Positions 1 to 6,024 of a stretch of DNA of 9,889 nucleotides are shown here, piece by piece; position 1 is the first letter of the stretch, and the number at the start of each line of letters is the position of its first letter. Source of the DNA: Bacteroidales bacterium (GTDB taxonomy: Bacteria > Bacteroidota > Bacteroidia > Bacteroidales > Bacteroidaceae); NCBI GenBank assembly GCA_004558865.1, contig SFCY01000083.1, positions 1 through 9,889 on the forward strand, in the 5' to 3' direction. Under the pieces are notes generated by a model. That model had not been told where the DNA came from. It did no database searches and saw only the letters and a program-made list of their open reading frames with translations. The translations under genes were made by a program, and so were the position numbers.

Positions 1-10
1 CTCATCGGTC

Positions 11-26
11 GTGTAGCCCGCTACAC
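11..26. repeat. 7-bp perfect inverted repeat
   Basis: GTGTAGC and GCTACAC separated by CC, at the window's left edge. It may be part of a larger repeat element cut off by the edge. No T-tract follows on either strand. Confidence 0.35.
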
Positions 27-37
27 TCCCTCTTCAA

Positions 38-61
38 CTTACGTTTTGAATCCCGATAGCT
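38..61 (-). repeat. 24-bp direct repeat, unit 2
   Basis: CTTACGTTTTG, AA, then TCCCGATAGCT on the plus strand. The minus-strand frame in phase with unit 1 reads SYRDSKRKLKREC and continues to a stop near base 3. The spacing of 20 codons keeps both units in one frame, separated by a single TAG. Confidence 0.8.
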
Positions 62-78
62 TGCAGAATACGACTCGA

Positions 79-101
79 CCTAATTTATAGAACCAGCCTT
101 A
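79..101 (-). repeat. Dispersed intergenic motif, copy A
   Basis: Plus-strand CCTAATTTATAGAACCAGCC followed by TTA. It lies between, and slightly overlaps, the two 24-bp direct repeats of the left-end block. Confidence 0.75.
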
Positions 102-121
102 CGTTTTGGGTCCCGATAGCT
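98..121 (-). repeat. 24-bp direct repeat, unit 1
   Basis: CTTACGTTTTG, GG, then TCCCGATAGCT as read on the plus strand. It matches the unit at 38-61 at 22 of 24 bases, with exact 60-bp spacing. On the minus strand one frame reads SYRDPKRKAGSIN then stop. Confidence 0.8.
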
Positions 122-197
122 GGCCCAGCCTTTTCGATAGTCCAAATGAGCAGAGCCAAGCTTGCCTGGACTCTGCCATGGCGAGAAAAGGTGGGCG
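122..197. repeat. Imperfect long inverted repeat with nested stems
   Basis: GGCCCAGCCTTTTCG (122-136) can pair, with small bulges, with CGAGAAAAGGTGGGC (182-196). Inside it AGTCCA (139-144) pairs with TGGACT (167-172). An alternative stem GCAGAG (150-155) with CTCTGC (171-176) overlaps the latter. Nested and competing stems point to a structured element rather than random sequence. A 26-codon minus-strand frame with an ATG (99-179) crosses it but has no support as a gene. Confidence 0.45.
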
Positions 198-206
198 CGG
201 GGCCCA
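182..206 (-). terminator. Weak candidate terminator after the fusion gene
   Basis: On the minus strand a TGGGC/GCCCA stem with a 5-base loop (206-192) is followed by ACCTTTTCTC, a short T-rich stretch. It lies 31 bp past the stop codon. The stem is only 5 bp and the T run is broken, so this is tentative. Confidence 0.35.
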
Positions 207-217
207 ATAGGCCTCGG

Positions 218-240
218 CCTGACTTATAGAACCAGCCTCA
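218..240 (-). repeat. Dispersed intergenic motif, copy B, overlapping the fusion gene stop codon
   Basis: Plus-strand CCTGACTTATAGAACCAGCC followed by TCA. It differs from copy A at a few bases. Bases 238-240 are the TGA stop of the SpoIID fusion gene, so the motif begins exactly at the end of the reading frame. Confidence 0.7.
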
Positions 241-3200
241 ATAGATTCTCTTCAGTTCGGCCCCCGTGTAGTAGTGGAGCAGAATCTCATCATATTTGAA
301 TCCTTTCTCTCCCATCACGGCGGCGCCTATCTGGCAGAGTCCCACCCCGTGGCCCCATCCGGCGCCTGTGAGGCGGAAGCGGGCTGGAACTCCATCCTTG
401 TCCATGTCGAGGCGGTCCACCACGAAGGCGGAGCTGTAGAGGTGGGTGGGCGAGAGCACACGGCGGATCTCCAGCTCCTTGCCGATGGTGAACGAGCGGT
501 TGCTGCCCACGATTCGGAGTCGCGATATGCGGCCGCTCTTGCCGCGCTCCTCGGCCTTGAGGTCGATGATGTTGCCCAAGTTCAGCCCCAGGGCCCTCTC
601 GATGAGCGCCGAGAGCTCTTCCTGCGTATAGTCAACGTGCCAGCGGTAGAAGTCGGTCGTCTCCTGGTCGTAGTCGTTGAGCACCTGCTTGAGCACGTGG
701 GCGTCGGTGGTGTTGCAGAAGCTCTCGGGATTGGAGCGTATCCATCTCTCCGCGTTCTCCTCAATGGTGAGGTCGGGCAAGGCGGTGTCCTTGCTGTCGC
801 GTACCGCGCTGAGGTAGGGTTTGGGGAGATTCTCCCAGCAGTATTGGAACTCCTCGGTGGCGCCGCCGCAGCACTTGGAGAAGCGCGCGTCGCAGATGGC
901 CCCCCCGGAGGAGAGGATCTGGCCACGGGTGGCGCCCACCGCCTCGCGCGCCTTGGGGGTGGTCTCCTTGGTGATGCCCTGATAGCGCTGGCAATGGTCG
1001 TCGGCGCAGACGTCGAAGAGCGTATGGTCCTCGCGGTCGTACCAGCGGATGAGCTGCCGCTTGTCTCTCACAAACGAGGAGAATCCCGTGGTGGGCTGCT
1101 GGCTCATGGTCTGCCGCTTCTGCATCTGCGCCAACAGCCAGGAGCGCGAGATCACGGCGTGGGCCTTGAGCAGCTCCAGGCTCGACGCGGCGCTCATCTC
1201 TGAGGAGATGACGCTTTCCAGGTATCGCTCCACGGGCAGGATGTTGATGGCCAAGACCTTGCCTTGCTCCACCACAAACTTCAGCGCTCCGAGAAACGTC
1301 TGGGTCTCCTTGCGCTCCCAATGGAAGTTGACGCCGATGGTGACGTCCACGAGCGAGAAGGAGCTGTTGTCGTCCTTAGGCTCAAACGCCAGCTCACGGT
1401 ATACATTGCCGTTCCAGCTGATGCCTCCCTCGGCAAAGGCCACGGTCTGCGGCCCCCCGGCGTTCTTGCCCTTGGCCTGGTAGCTGCCGTTGAGGTGGAA
1501 GAGCAGCTTCGCGCCGCTCACGATGCCCACCTGCACGTGGGGCTCGTGGTTCCTCATTGGCAGACAGTCGGTGGGCTGTGGCTGGCGGCTGCTTTGCGCC
1601 AGATGGGTCTTCATCTGGTCCATCGTTGCGTCGCCGACGGTCATCTCGCGCAGGATGGCGGTCAGCTCTCCGTAGTCCATTGTCTCAAAGTCTTCGCGGC
1701 GCGGCGTGATGAAGAGTCCGGCCATGTCGAGCGCGCCGGGGGAGACGAGCCTTTTAGCCGCTCCCTCGGCATAGTAGCAGCCGGGGCGGTGCTTGCTGCG
1801 CGGGAACACCACGCTCACCGTGTCGTCGCCCTCGCGCCACATCAGGACGTTCATCATGGGCTCGTAGTCGAAGTCGTCGCGCTCGGCCGAGGGCTTCATC
1901 ATGTCGTGTTCCATCACCTTGTAGAGGCGTTCGAAGAGTTTCTGGCCGGCCTCCTTGCTGCGGGTCACAATGGCGAAGGCGGCACAGGGATAGTCGGTGA
2001 TGACGGCGATGAAGTTGTGCTCGTCCATCGTTTTCACTCGCTCCAAGTGCATGCTCAGCCGGGGCCAGGCGTCGCGCAGGGGAACCTGGCCGCCGCGCCC
2101 GGCCTGCAGATGGAGATGGTCGGGGGCTGAGGCCCCGCACTTCGGGCCGTTGTAGAACACGAGCAGATGGCTGTCGCGCTCCAATAGCTCGCGCATCACG
2201 TGGTAGTTTTCCAAGATGCGTTGCCGCTGGTGCCGGAGGGCGGGGATGGTGAAGTGGACGGGCAGGATAGGATAGGGATTCACGAGGATGTGGAACTTGG
2301 AATCCTGTTGTATGGCCATTTGCTCTGCGGGAAGGCTGCCCTCGCAGAGGAAGCAGCGGCGATGCTCCACGGCATCCTTGCTCACCTCGGCGCCCGTGGA
2401 GACCATGCGGGCGGGATTGAATTGCAGCTTCAGTGTCAGGGCTGGGCGCTGCGGCTCGTCCACGGCGCGCACGCTCACACGCAGCAGGTCACGGTAGCGG
2501 CGGCGGGCGTCGTCCCAGAGTTCCAGCTGGCGGTCGAAAAAACGAGTCAACGCACCCTCGTCGTGGTCGGGCAGGGGAGAGGCGTTGAGCTGTTGGCGCG
2601 ACTTCAGCTCTAAGGTGCGCAGGCGGTCCTTGTAGAGGTTGTTGGCGTTGATGCGATCCTGGTCCAACGCATGGTCGCTGTTGCCCCCCCATCGGCGGCA
2701 GAGGTAGAGCTCATCGTAGATTCGTCCTATGCGGTAGTGGCGGCTGAATGCCAGTCCCATGGCATAGTCCTCACCGTAGCTGGTGTTGGGAAAGCGGATT
2801 TCACGGGCCAGGGGCGTGAAGAAGGCGCGTGGCGCACCAAGACCGTTGACGCGCAGGGCATTGTTGCAGCCGTTATCGGCGGTCCACTCTTTGTGGTCGA
2901 TGAGGCCGGGAGGCAATGTATGCAGGTTGAAGTCGCACATTCGGTAGGCGCCGACCACCATGGCAGCCTGTTGGCTGTAGAAGGCGTCGACGATGCGCTG
3001 CAGGGTCTGAGGCGAGGAATAGAGGTCGTCGGAATCGAGCTGTACGGCAAAGCGACCGCACCTCCTGTCGTCGATGGCGAGGTTCCAGCAGCCGCCTATG
3101 CCCAGGTCGTTACGTGTGGGAACAAGGTGGATGAGCCGTGGGTCGGCATTGGCCAGTTCGTCGAGTATCTGCGTAGTGCCGTCGGTGCTGTGGTTGTCCA

Positions 3201-4038
3201 CCACGATGACGTTGAATTTGAATTTCGCTTCCTGCCGCAGGGCCGACCCAACGGCGTCGCGGATGGTCTTCGCGCGGTTGTAGACGGGAATCACCACCGA
3301 GGCCTCCGCCTCGAAAGGTTGCTCGTTGAAGTCGGGTTGCCAATGGCGGCTGGCGTCGATGAGCGCACCCACGAGGCCAAGATGGCGGGTCGCCACTTGC
3401 TCCATCTCCACTTGCGCCTCCCGGTTGCGTGGGTCGACATAGTCAAACTGACGCTCTCCATGCCTTTCCTGCTCCGTCTCGCCTTCGGCATAGAGGGTCT
3501 CGTTGAGGTGGAGCAGTTGCCCATGGCGGCTGAGGAAGAGCCTGAGGTCGTACCACCCGCCAAAGCACAGCGGGACCCGCTTCTGGGCTTTCCATTCCTC
3601 AGCCCACTCCTTGAGCAGGCTGGTGCGCAGCAGGACGAGGGGACCGAAGTCGAAGTCGTCGCGCAGGCTGCCTTCCTGGTAGTCGATGACGGGATGTCGC
3701 TGGGGCTTTCCTCCTTTTTCCGAAGTGAAGTCGGCGTAGACCATGGCCGCGCCCGACGACGAAGCCGCCTCTGCCATACGGCCAACAGCATCCTGTCCCA
3801 TGGTGATGGGCTGCGGCTTCAAGGCCAGCAAAGCGAACTCGCTCCCAGCCTTGTCGGCAATGGCCAGCAAGGTGGAGGATGCCGACAGGCCGTCGACTGG
3901 AATCCTGCTGCTGTCTTGGGGGGCCTCTGCAGCATGGGGGCAGAGCAGGAAGATATTCTTTACCGCCTTTTGGCGGCTCAGTTGCTCCATTGCCGCGTCG
4001 TCGCCGTAGGCCATGAAGCAATCGGTGTTTTCTCTCAT
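238..4038 (-). CDS. Fusion protein: family-2 glycosyltransferase + HIT-like (DUF4922-type) + SpoIID/LytB domain
   Basis: 1266 residues, with four regions visible in order. Residues about 25-225 resemble a degenerate GT-A fold lacking its nucleotide-binding start (YAD at 101-103, DFDFGPLVLLRTSLL, then WYDLRLFLSRHG). Residues 246-475 are a complete GT2 domain: SVVIPVYNRA at 247, VVDNHSTDGT at 279, the DxD-type metal motif DSDD at 335-338 and a GED at 422-424. Residues about 555-800 carry a CxxC (C562, C565) and a HIT-like DHLHLQ (H641, H643, Q645), as in GalT/ADP-sugar phosphorylase-type nucleotidyltransferases; I assign this to DUF4922. Residues about 830-1266 are SpoIID/LytB: LPVERYLESVISSEM (933-948, putative catalytic Glu 947), the KAHAVISRSWLL helix, and the signature GAGWGHGVGLCQIGA (1225-1239). 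There is no signal peptide or membrane segment, which is odd because SpoIID domains act on peptidoglycan. The ATG at 4038 follows an AT-rich leader. It lies 63 bp downstream of fmt and may be co-transcribed. The domains are clear; the biological role is unknown. Confidence 0.93.
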   Translation of the reverse strand: MRENTDCFMAYGDDAAMEQLSRQKAVKNIFLLCPHAAEAPQDSSRIPVDGLSASSTLLAIADKAGSEFALLALKPQPITMGQDAVGRMAEAASSSGAAMVYADFTSEKGGKPQRHPVIDYQEGSLRDDFDFGPLVLLRTSLLKEWAEEWKAQKRVPLCFGGWYDLRLFLSRHGQLLHLNETLYAEGETEQERHGERQFDYVDPRNREAQVEMEQVATRHLGLVGALIDASRHWQPDFNEQPFEAEASVVIPVYNRAKTIRDAVGSALRQEAKFKFNVIVVDNHSTDGTTQILDELANADPRLIHLVPTRNDLGIGGCWNLAIDDRRCGRFAVQLDSDDLYSSPQTLQRIVDAFYSQQAAMVVGAYRMCDFNLHTLPPGLIDHKEWTADNGCNNALRVNGLGAPRAFFTPLAREIRFPNTSYGEDYAMGLAFSRHYRIGRIYDELYLCRRWGGNSDHALDQDRINANNLYKDRLRTLELKSRQQLNASPLPDHDEGALTRFFDRQLELWDDARRRYRDLLRVSVRAVDEPQRPALTLKLQFNPARMVSTGAEVSKDAVEHRRCFLCEGSLPAEQMAIQQDSKFHILVNPYPILPVHFTIPALRHQRQRILENYHVMRELLERDSHLLVFYNGPKCGASAPDHLHLQAGRGGQVPLRDAWPRLSMHLERVKTMDEHNFIAVITDYPCAAFAIVTRSKEAGQKLFERLYKVMEHDMMKPSAERDDFDYEPMMNVLMWREGDDTVSVVFPRSKHRPGCYYAEGAAKRLVSPGALDMAGLFITPRREDFETMDYGELTAILREMTVGDATMDQMKTHLAQSSRQPQPTDCLPMRNHEPHVQVGIVSGAKLLFHLNGSYQAKGKNAGGPQTVAFAEGGISWNGNVYRELAFEPKDDNSSFSLVDVTIGVNFHWERKETQTFLGALKFVVEQGKVLAINILPVERYLESVISSEMSAASSLELLKAHAVISRSWLLAQMQKRQTMSQQPTTGFSSFVRDKRQLIRWYDREDHTLFDVCADDHCQRYQGITKETTPKAREAVGATRGQILSSGGAICDARFSKCCGGATEEFQYCWENLPKPYLSAVRDSKDTALPDLTIEENAERWIRSNPESFCNTTDAHVLKQVLNDYDQETTDFYRWHVDYTQEELSALIERALGLNLGNIIDLKAEERGKSGRISRLRIVGSNRSFTIGKELEIRRVLSPTHLYSSAFVVDRLDMDKDGVPARFRLTGAGWGHGVGLCQIGAAVMGEKGFKYDEILLHYYTGAELKRIY

Positions 4039-4040
4039 TT

Positions 4041-4076
4041 CTAATTTCTTTTTAGAACCAATCCTTTGGCTAAAGG
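4041..4076. repeat. Degenerate copy of the dispersed motif plus hairpin in the fmt-fusion gene gap
   Basis: Plus-strand CTAATTT, a short T-rich insertion, then TAGAACCAATCCTT (4041-4066) resembles the 23-bp motif with a few extra bases and one transition. It overlaps a 5-bp hairpin, CCTTT/AAAGG around GGCT (4063-4076). On the minus strand it lies 36 bp after the fmt stop and forms the AT-rich leader directly before the fusion gene's ATG. It may therefore also act as its translation initiation region. Confidence 0.4.
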
Positions 4077-4101
4077 CCGGTCCGTCGTTACAGGCTCTCC
4101 C

Positions 4102-5091
4102 TTAGAGGTCGGATTGCCCTGAGAGAGCCTTGAGGTCGGCTATCTCCTTGTTGCCGTTGAGGAAAGAGCGGGCGTCCATGCGCTTCTTGCCGCTTAGCTG
4201 CAACTGCCCTATCTGCAGCCACTCGTCGGCGCAGGCAACCAACAGCTCGCTCTTTCCCGACTCAATGGAGCCTGGTGCAGCTCCGCCTGTGGGGAGTTGG
4301 GTCTTGTGGGCAGCGATGATTTTCAGGGTCTTCCCATCGCTCAGCTTGGTCCATGCGCAAGGGTAGGGACTCAGTCCGCGCACGAAGTCGTATACTTTCT
4401 TGGCGGGTTGGTCCCAGTTGATTTGGCAGGTTTCCTTGAATATTTTAGGGGCGGGCTTCAGTCCTTGGCTCATTTGGTCGACGATCTCGTCCTGGCCGAT
4501 GCTCTCAACGTGGCCGTCGGAGGCTAAAAGCTTGTCCACCGTCTCCACGCAGATGTCGGCTCCGAGCCTCATCAGCCCGTCGTAGACGTACTCCACGTTG
4601 GCGTCGTCGGGGATGGGAAACCGCTTCTGTGCGATGATGCGCCCCGTGTCGATGTTCTTGTCGAGGAAGAATGTGGTCACGCCGGTTTCGGTCTCACCAT
4701 TGATGACAGCCCAGTTGATGGGGGCCGCGCCGCGGTATTGTGGCAGCAGCGCGGCGTGCACATTGAAGGTGCCGAACCGGGGCATGGCCCACACCACTTC
4801 GGGCAGCATCCGGAAGGCCACCACCACCTGCAGGTCGGCCTTCCATTGGCGCAGGGCGCTGAGGAAGGCGTCGTCCTTCATCTTCTCTGGCTGCAGCACG
4901 GGGATGGCTTGTGCCAAGGCGTATTGTTTCACTTCCGAGGGCTGCAGTGTGTTCTGGTGGCGTCCCACGGGGCGGTCGGGCTGCGTCACCACGCCCACTA
5001 CATTATATCCATCCTCCACGAGCCGCTGCAGAGAGCCTACGGCAAACTCCGGCGTGCCCATGAAGACGATTCTCAAGTCTTTCTTGTTCAT
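4102..5091 (-). CDS. fmt: Methionyl-tRNA formyltransferase
   Basis: Transfers a formyl group from 10-formyltetrahydrofolate to Met-tRNA(fMet), in the cytosol, for translation initiation. 329 residues, slightly longer than the roughly 315 of E. coli Fmt. The N-terminal formyltransferase domain starts at RIVFMGTPEFAV (7-18) and continues with TQPDRPVGRHQ (36-46). The folate/catalytic motif FNVHAALLPQYRGAAPINW (109-127) supplies the catalytic Asn110 and His112, and Asp148 sits in KNIDTGRII. The C-terminal tRNA-binding domain begins around residue 210 (KIFKETCQINW, then VRGLSPYPCAW). The start at 5091 is preferred over the internal Met11 because the conserved beta strand needs the preceding residues. 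The neighbours show no functional link to formylation. The promoter box is almost on top of the ATG (see the separate entry), suggesting a leaderless or very short-leader transcript. Confidence 0.98.
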   Translation of the reverse strand: MNKKDLRIVFMGTPEFAVGSLQRLVEDGYNVVGVVTQPDRPVGRHQNTLQPSEVKQYALAQAIPVLQPEKMKDDAFLSALRQWKADLQVVVAFRMLPEVVWAMPRFGTFNVHAALLPQYRGAAPINWAVINGETETGVTTFFLDKNIDTGRIIAQKRFPIPDDANVEYVYDGLMRLGADICVETVDKLLASDGHVESIGQDEIVDQMSQGLKPAPKIFKETCQINWDQPAKKVYDFVRGLSPYPCAWTKLSDGKTLKIIAAHKTQLPTGGAAPGSIESGKSELLVACADEWLQIGQLQLSGKKRMDARSFLNGNKEIADLKALSGQSDL

Positions 5092-5095
5092 GCTG

Positions 5096-5103
5096 CAAAG
5101 TTA
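5096..5103 (-). promoter_or_regulatory. fmt -7 promoter box (TAACTTTG), leaderless configuration
   Basis: On the minus strand TAACTTTG matches TAnnTTTG, with only four bases (CAGC) before the fmt ATG at 5091. Transcription usually starts within several bases of this box, so the mRNA would begin at or next to the start codon. The -33 region is weak: the best candidate is a TTAG about 18 bp upstream. Confidence 0.5.
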
Positions 5104-5137
5104 TGAAAAATATTCCATATCCTAAGCGAATGTCCTT

Positions 5138-5153
5138 ATATTTGGCCAAATAT
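5138..5153. promoter_or_regulatory. 16-bp perfect palindrome ATATTTGGCCAAATAT
   Basis: An exact palindrome about 50 bp upstream of the fmt start. The symmetric AT-rich arms around GGCC fit a dimeric regulator site. It overlaps a plus-strand TATATTTG (5137-5144) that resembles a -7 box, but no plus-strand gene follows. No regulator can be named. Confidence 0.45.
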
Positions 5154-5312
5154 TTGTGGTTCCGCCTTGGTGTCGCGGCGGCCCTCCCCACACCCAGGCG
5201 ATGGCGAAGAGGAGCCGCGCCGCGGTCTGCGCAAAGCGCTGTCCTTGGCCGCCAGCAGTCAGATGCAGAAGACGACCGAAACGACAACTGCACTTTATCG
5301 ATTATTCATCAG

Positions 5313-5335
5313 CCTAATTTGTAGAACCAGCCTTA
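5313..5335 (-). repeat. Dispersed intergenic motif, copy C
   Basis: Plus-strand reading CCTAATTTGTAGAACCAGCC followed by TTA. One base (G for A) differs from the copy at 79-101 over 23 bp. It lies 10 bp beyond the operon palindrome in the direction of transcription, so it is at the 3' end of that unit. Confidence 0.75.
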
Positions 5336-5345
5336 TATTATGATA

Positions 5346-5377
5346 GGAGCGGCCACACCCATGGGTGTGGCCGCTCC
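5346..5377. terminator. 32-bp perfect palindrome, probable terminator of the receptor/DUF4374/nitroreductase operon
   Basis: Half-site GGAGCGGCCACACCC, then AT, then the exact reverse complement, giving a 15-bp uninterrupted GC-rich stem. It begins 21 bp after the nitroreductase stop codon. On the minus strand it is followed by TATCATAATATAAGG, which is AT-rich but not a run of T. It is therefore either an imperfect intrinsic terminator or a 3'-end stabilising hairpin. No convergent gene is seen on the other side. Confidence 0.65.
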
Positions 5378-5398
5378 CGTTTGTTGGTGTATCCTTTT

Positions 5399-6019
5399 TC
5401 ATTTGGCTTTCCACCACGTAATCTTCTCCTCATCCCACTTGTCCAGGGGATCGTGCGTCTCAGCAGGATAACCAATGAGAATGCAATTCAGCGGCACAAG
5501 GTTGCCGGGCAGATGGAGAGCCTCGCTCACTCCTTTCACCTTGCGCGCTTCGGGATAGACGCTTGTCCACACAGCGCCAAGCCCCATGGCGTGGGCGGCG
5601 AGCAGGATGTTCTCCGAAGCACACGAAACGTCCTGCACCCAGAAGTCGCGGCCTTGGCCTTGCATCATCCGCGTCGTGTCGCCACAGGCATAGATAATAA
5701 GCGGGGACTGGGCAAACATCTCAGCATGATGCCTCATCGTAGAGGCATAGGCATGGATGTCGGCCGTGTCGTTGAGTACGACAAAATGCCAGGGCCGACG
5801 GTCGCGGGCTGTGGGAGCCGCCATGCCAGCACGAAGCAGAGCCATCACCTTGTATTGCTCCACAGGCCGCTGCTCAAAACGCCTTATACTGGTGCGAGTG
5901 AGGATATTGTTCATCACCGCTGCGCTGTCCTTCGACGAGCCGTCTCCGGCAAAGGCAGACTGGGCTGCCAATGCCAAGAGAACGACTGCACATGAAATTG
6001 AATGTAAGAAAAGTCGCAT
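5399..6019 (-). CDS. Exported nitroreductase-family protein (FMN-dependent)
   Basis: 206 residues. Residues 1-24 form a Sec signal peptide: Arg2, a hydrophobic stretch CAVVLLALAA, and an AFA cleavage site before GDG. The mature part is a compact nitroreductase domain. It has the FMN phosphate-binding motif RTSIRRF (42-48), an APTARDRRPWHFVVL segment (68-82), DVSCASENILLAAHAMGLGAVW (130-151, the FMN-contact helix) and the IGYP strand (182-185). Such enzymes are flavin-dependent NAD(P)H oxidoreductases that reduce nitro compounds, quinones or flavins, usually as dimers in the cytosol. Here the signal peptide places it in the periplasm, where NAD(P)H is not normally available, so the electron donor is unclear. 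It starts 5 bp after the stop of the upstream DUF4374 gene, so translation is probably coupled. A reductive role in handling the operon's imported ligand, such as a ferric chelate, is inference only. Confidence 0.92.
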   Translation of the reverse strand: MRLFLHSISCAVVLLALAAQSAFAGDGSSKDSAAVMNNILTRTSIRRFEQRPVEQYKVMALLRAGMAAPTARDRRPWHFVVLNDTADIHAYASTMRHHAEMFAQSPLIIYACGDTTRMMQGQGRDFWVQDVSCASENILLAAHAMGLGAVWTSVYPEARKVKGVSEALHLPGNLVPLNCILIGYPAETHDPLDKWDEEKITWWKAK

Positions 6020-6024
6020 GATTC

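Larger units (their letters stand above)
5092..5398. other. Intergenic region between the nitroreductase and fmt, no supported gene
   Basis: This 307-bp gap holds the operon palindrome, one copy of the dispersed TAGAACCAGCC motif, a GC-rich island (about 5165-5275) with small GC hairpins, the 16-bp palindrome ATATTTGGCCAAATAT, and the fmt promoter box. Open frames exist on both strands (5103-5324 plus; 5003-5293 minus). Neither has recognisable motifs, and the minus one runs out of frame into fmt. The GC-rich island could be a decayed gene or another repeat family. Confidence 0.6.

Noticed and set aside
1..240. CRISPR array at the left end
   Set aside because: There are only two direct repeat units, imperfect and in phase with a coding frame, with the spacer containing another dispersed repeat; no cas genes are present.
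274..1203. 309-residue plus-strand open frame
   Set aside because: It is antisense to the SpoIID domain, low in complexity (rich in Ala, Gly, Val, Leu), and starts with GTG without a leader.
238..1600. SpoIID domain as evidence of a spore former
   Set aside because: SpoIID/LytB domains are common in non-sporulating bacteria, and all other genes point to Bacteroidales.
2671..4044. 457-residue plus-strand open frame
   Set aside because: It is antisense to the strongly supported glycosyltransferase part of the fusion gene, with no motifs; the long open frame is a by-product of GC-rich codons on the other strand.
5003..5293. Minus-strand 96-codon frame upstream of and overlapping fmt
   Set aside because: It runs into fmt in another frame, crosses the GC-rich island and has no recognisable motif.
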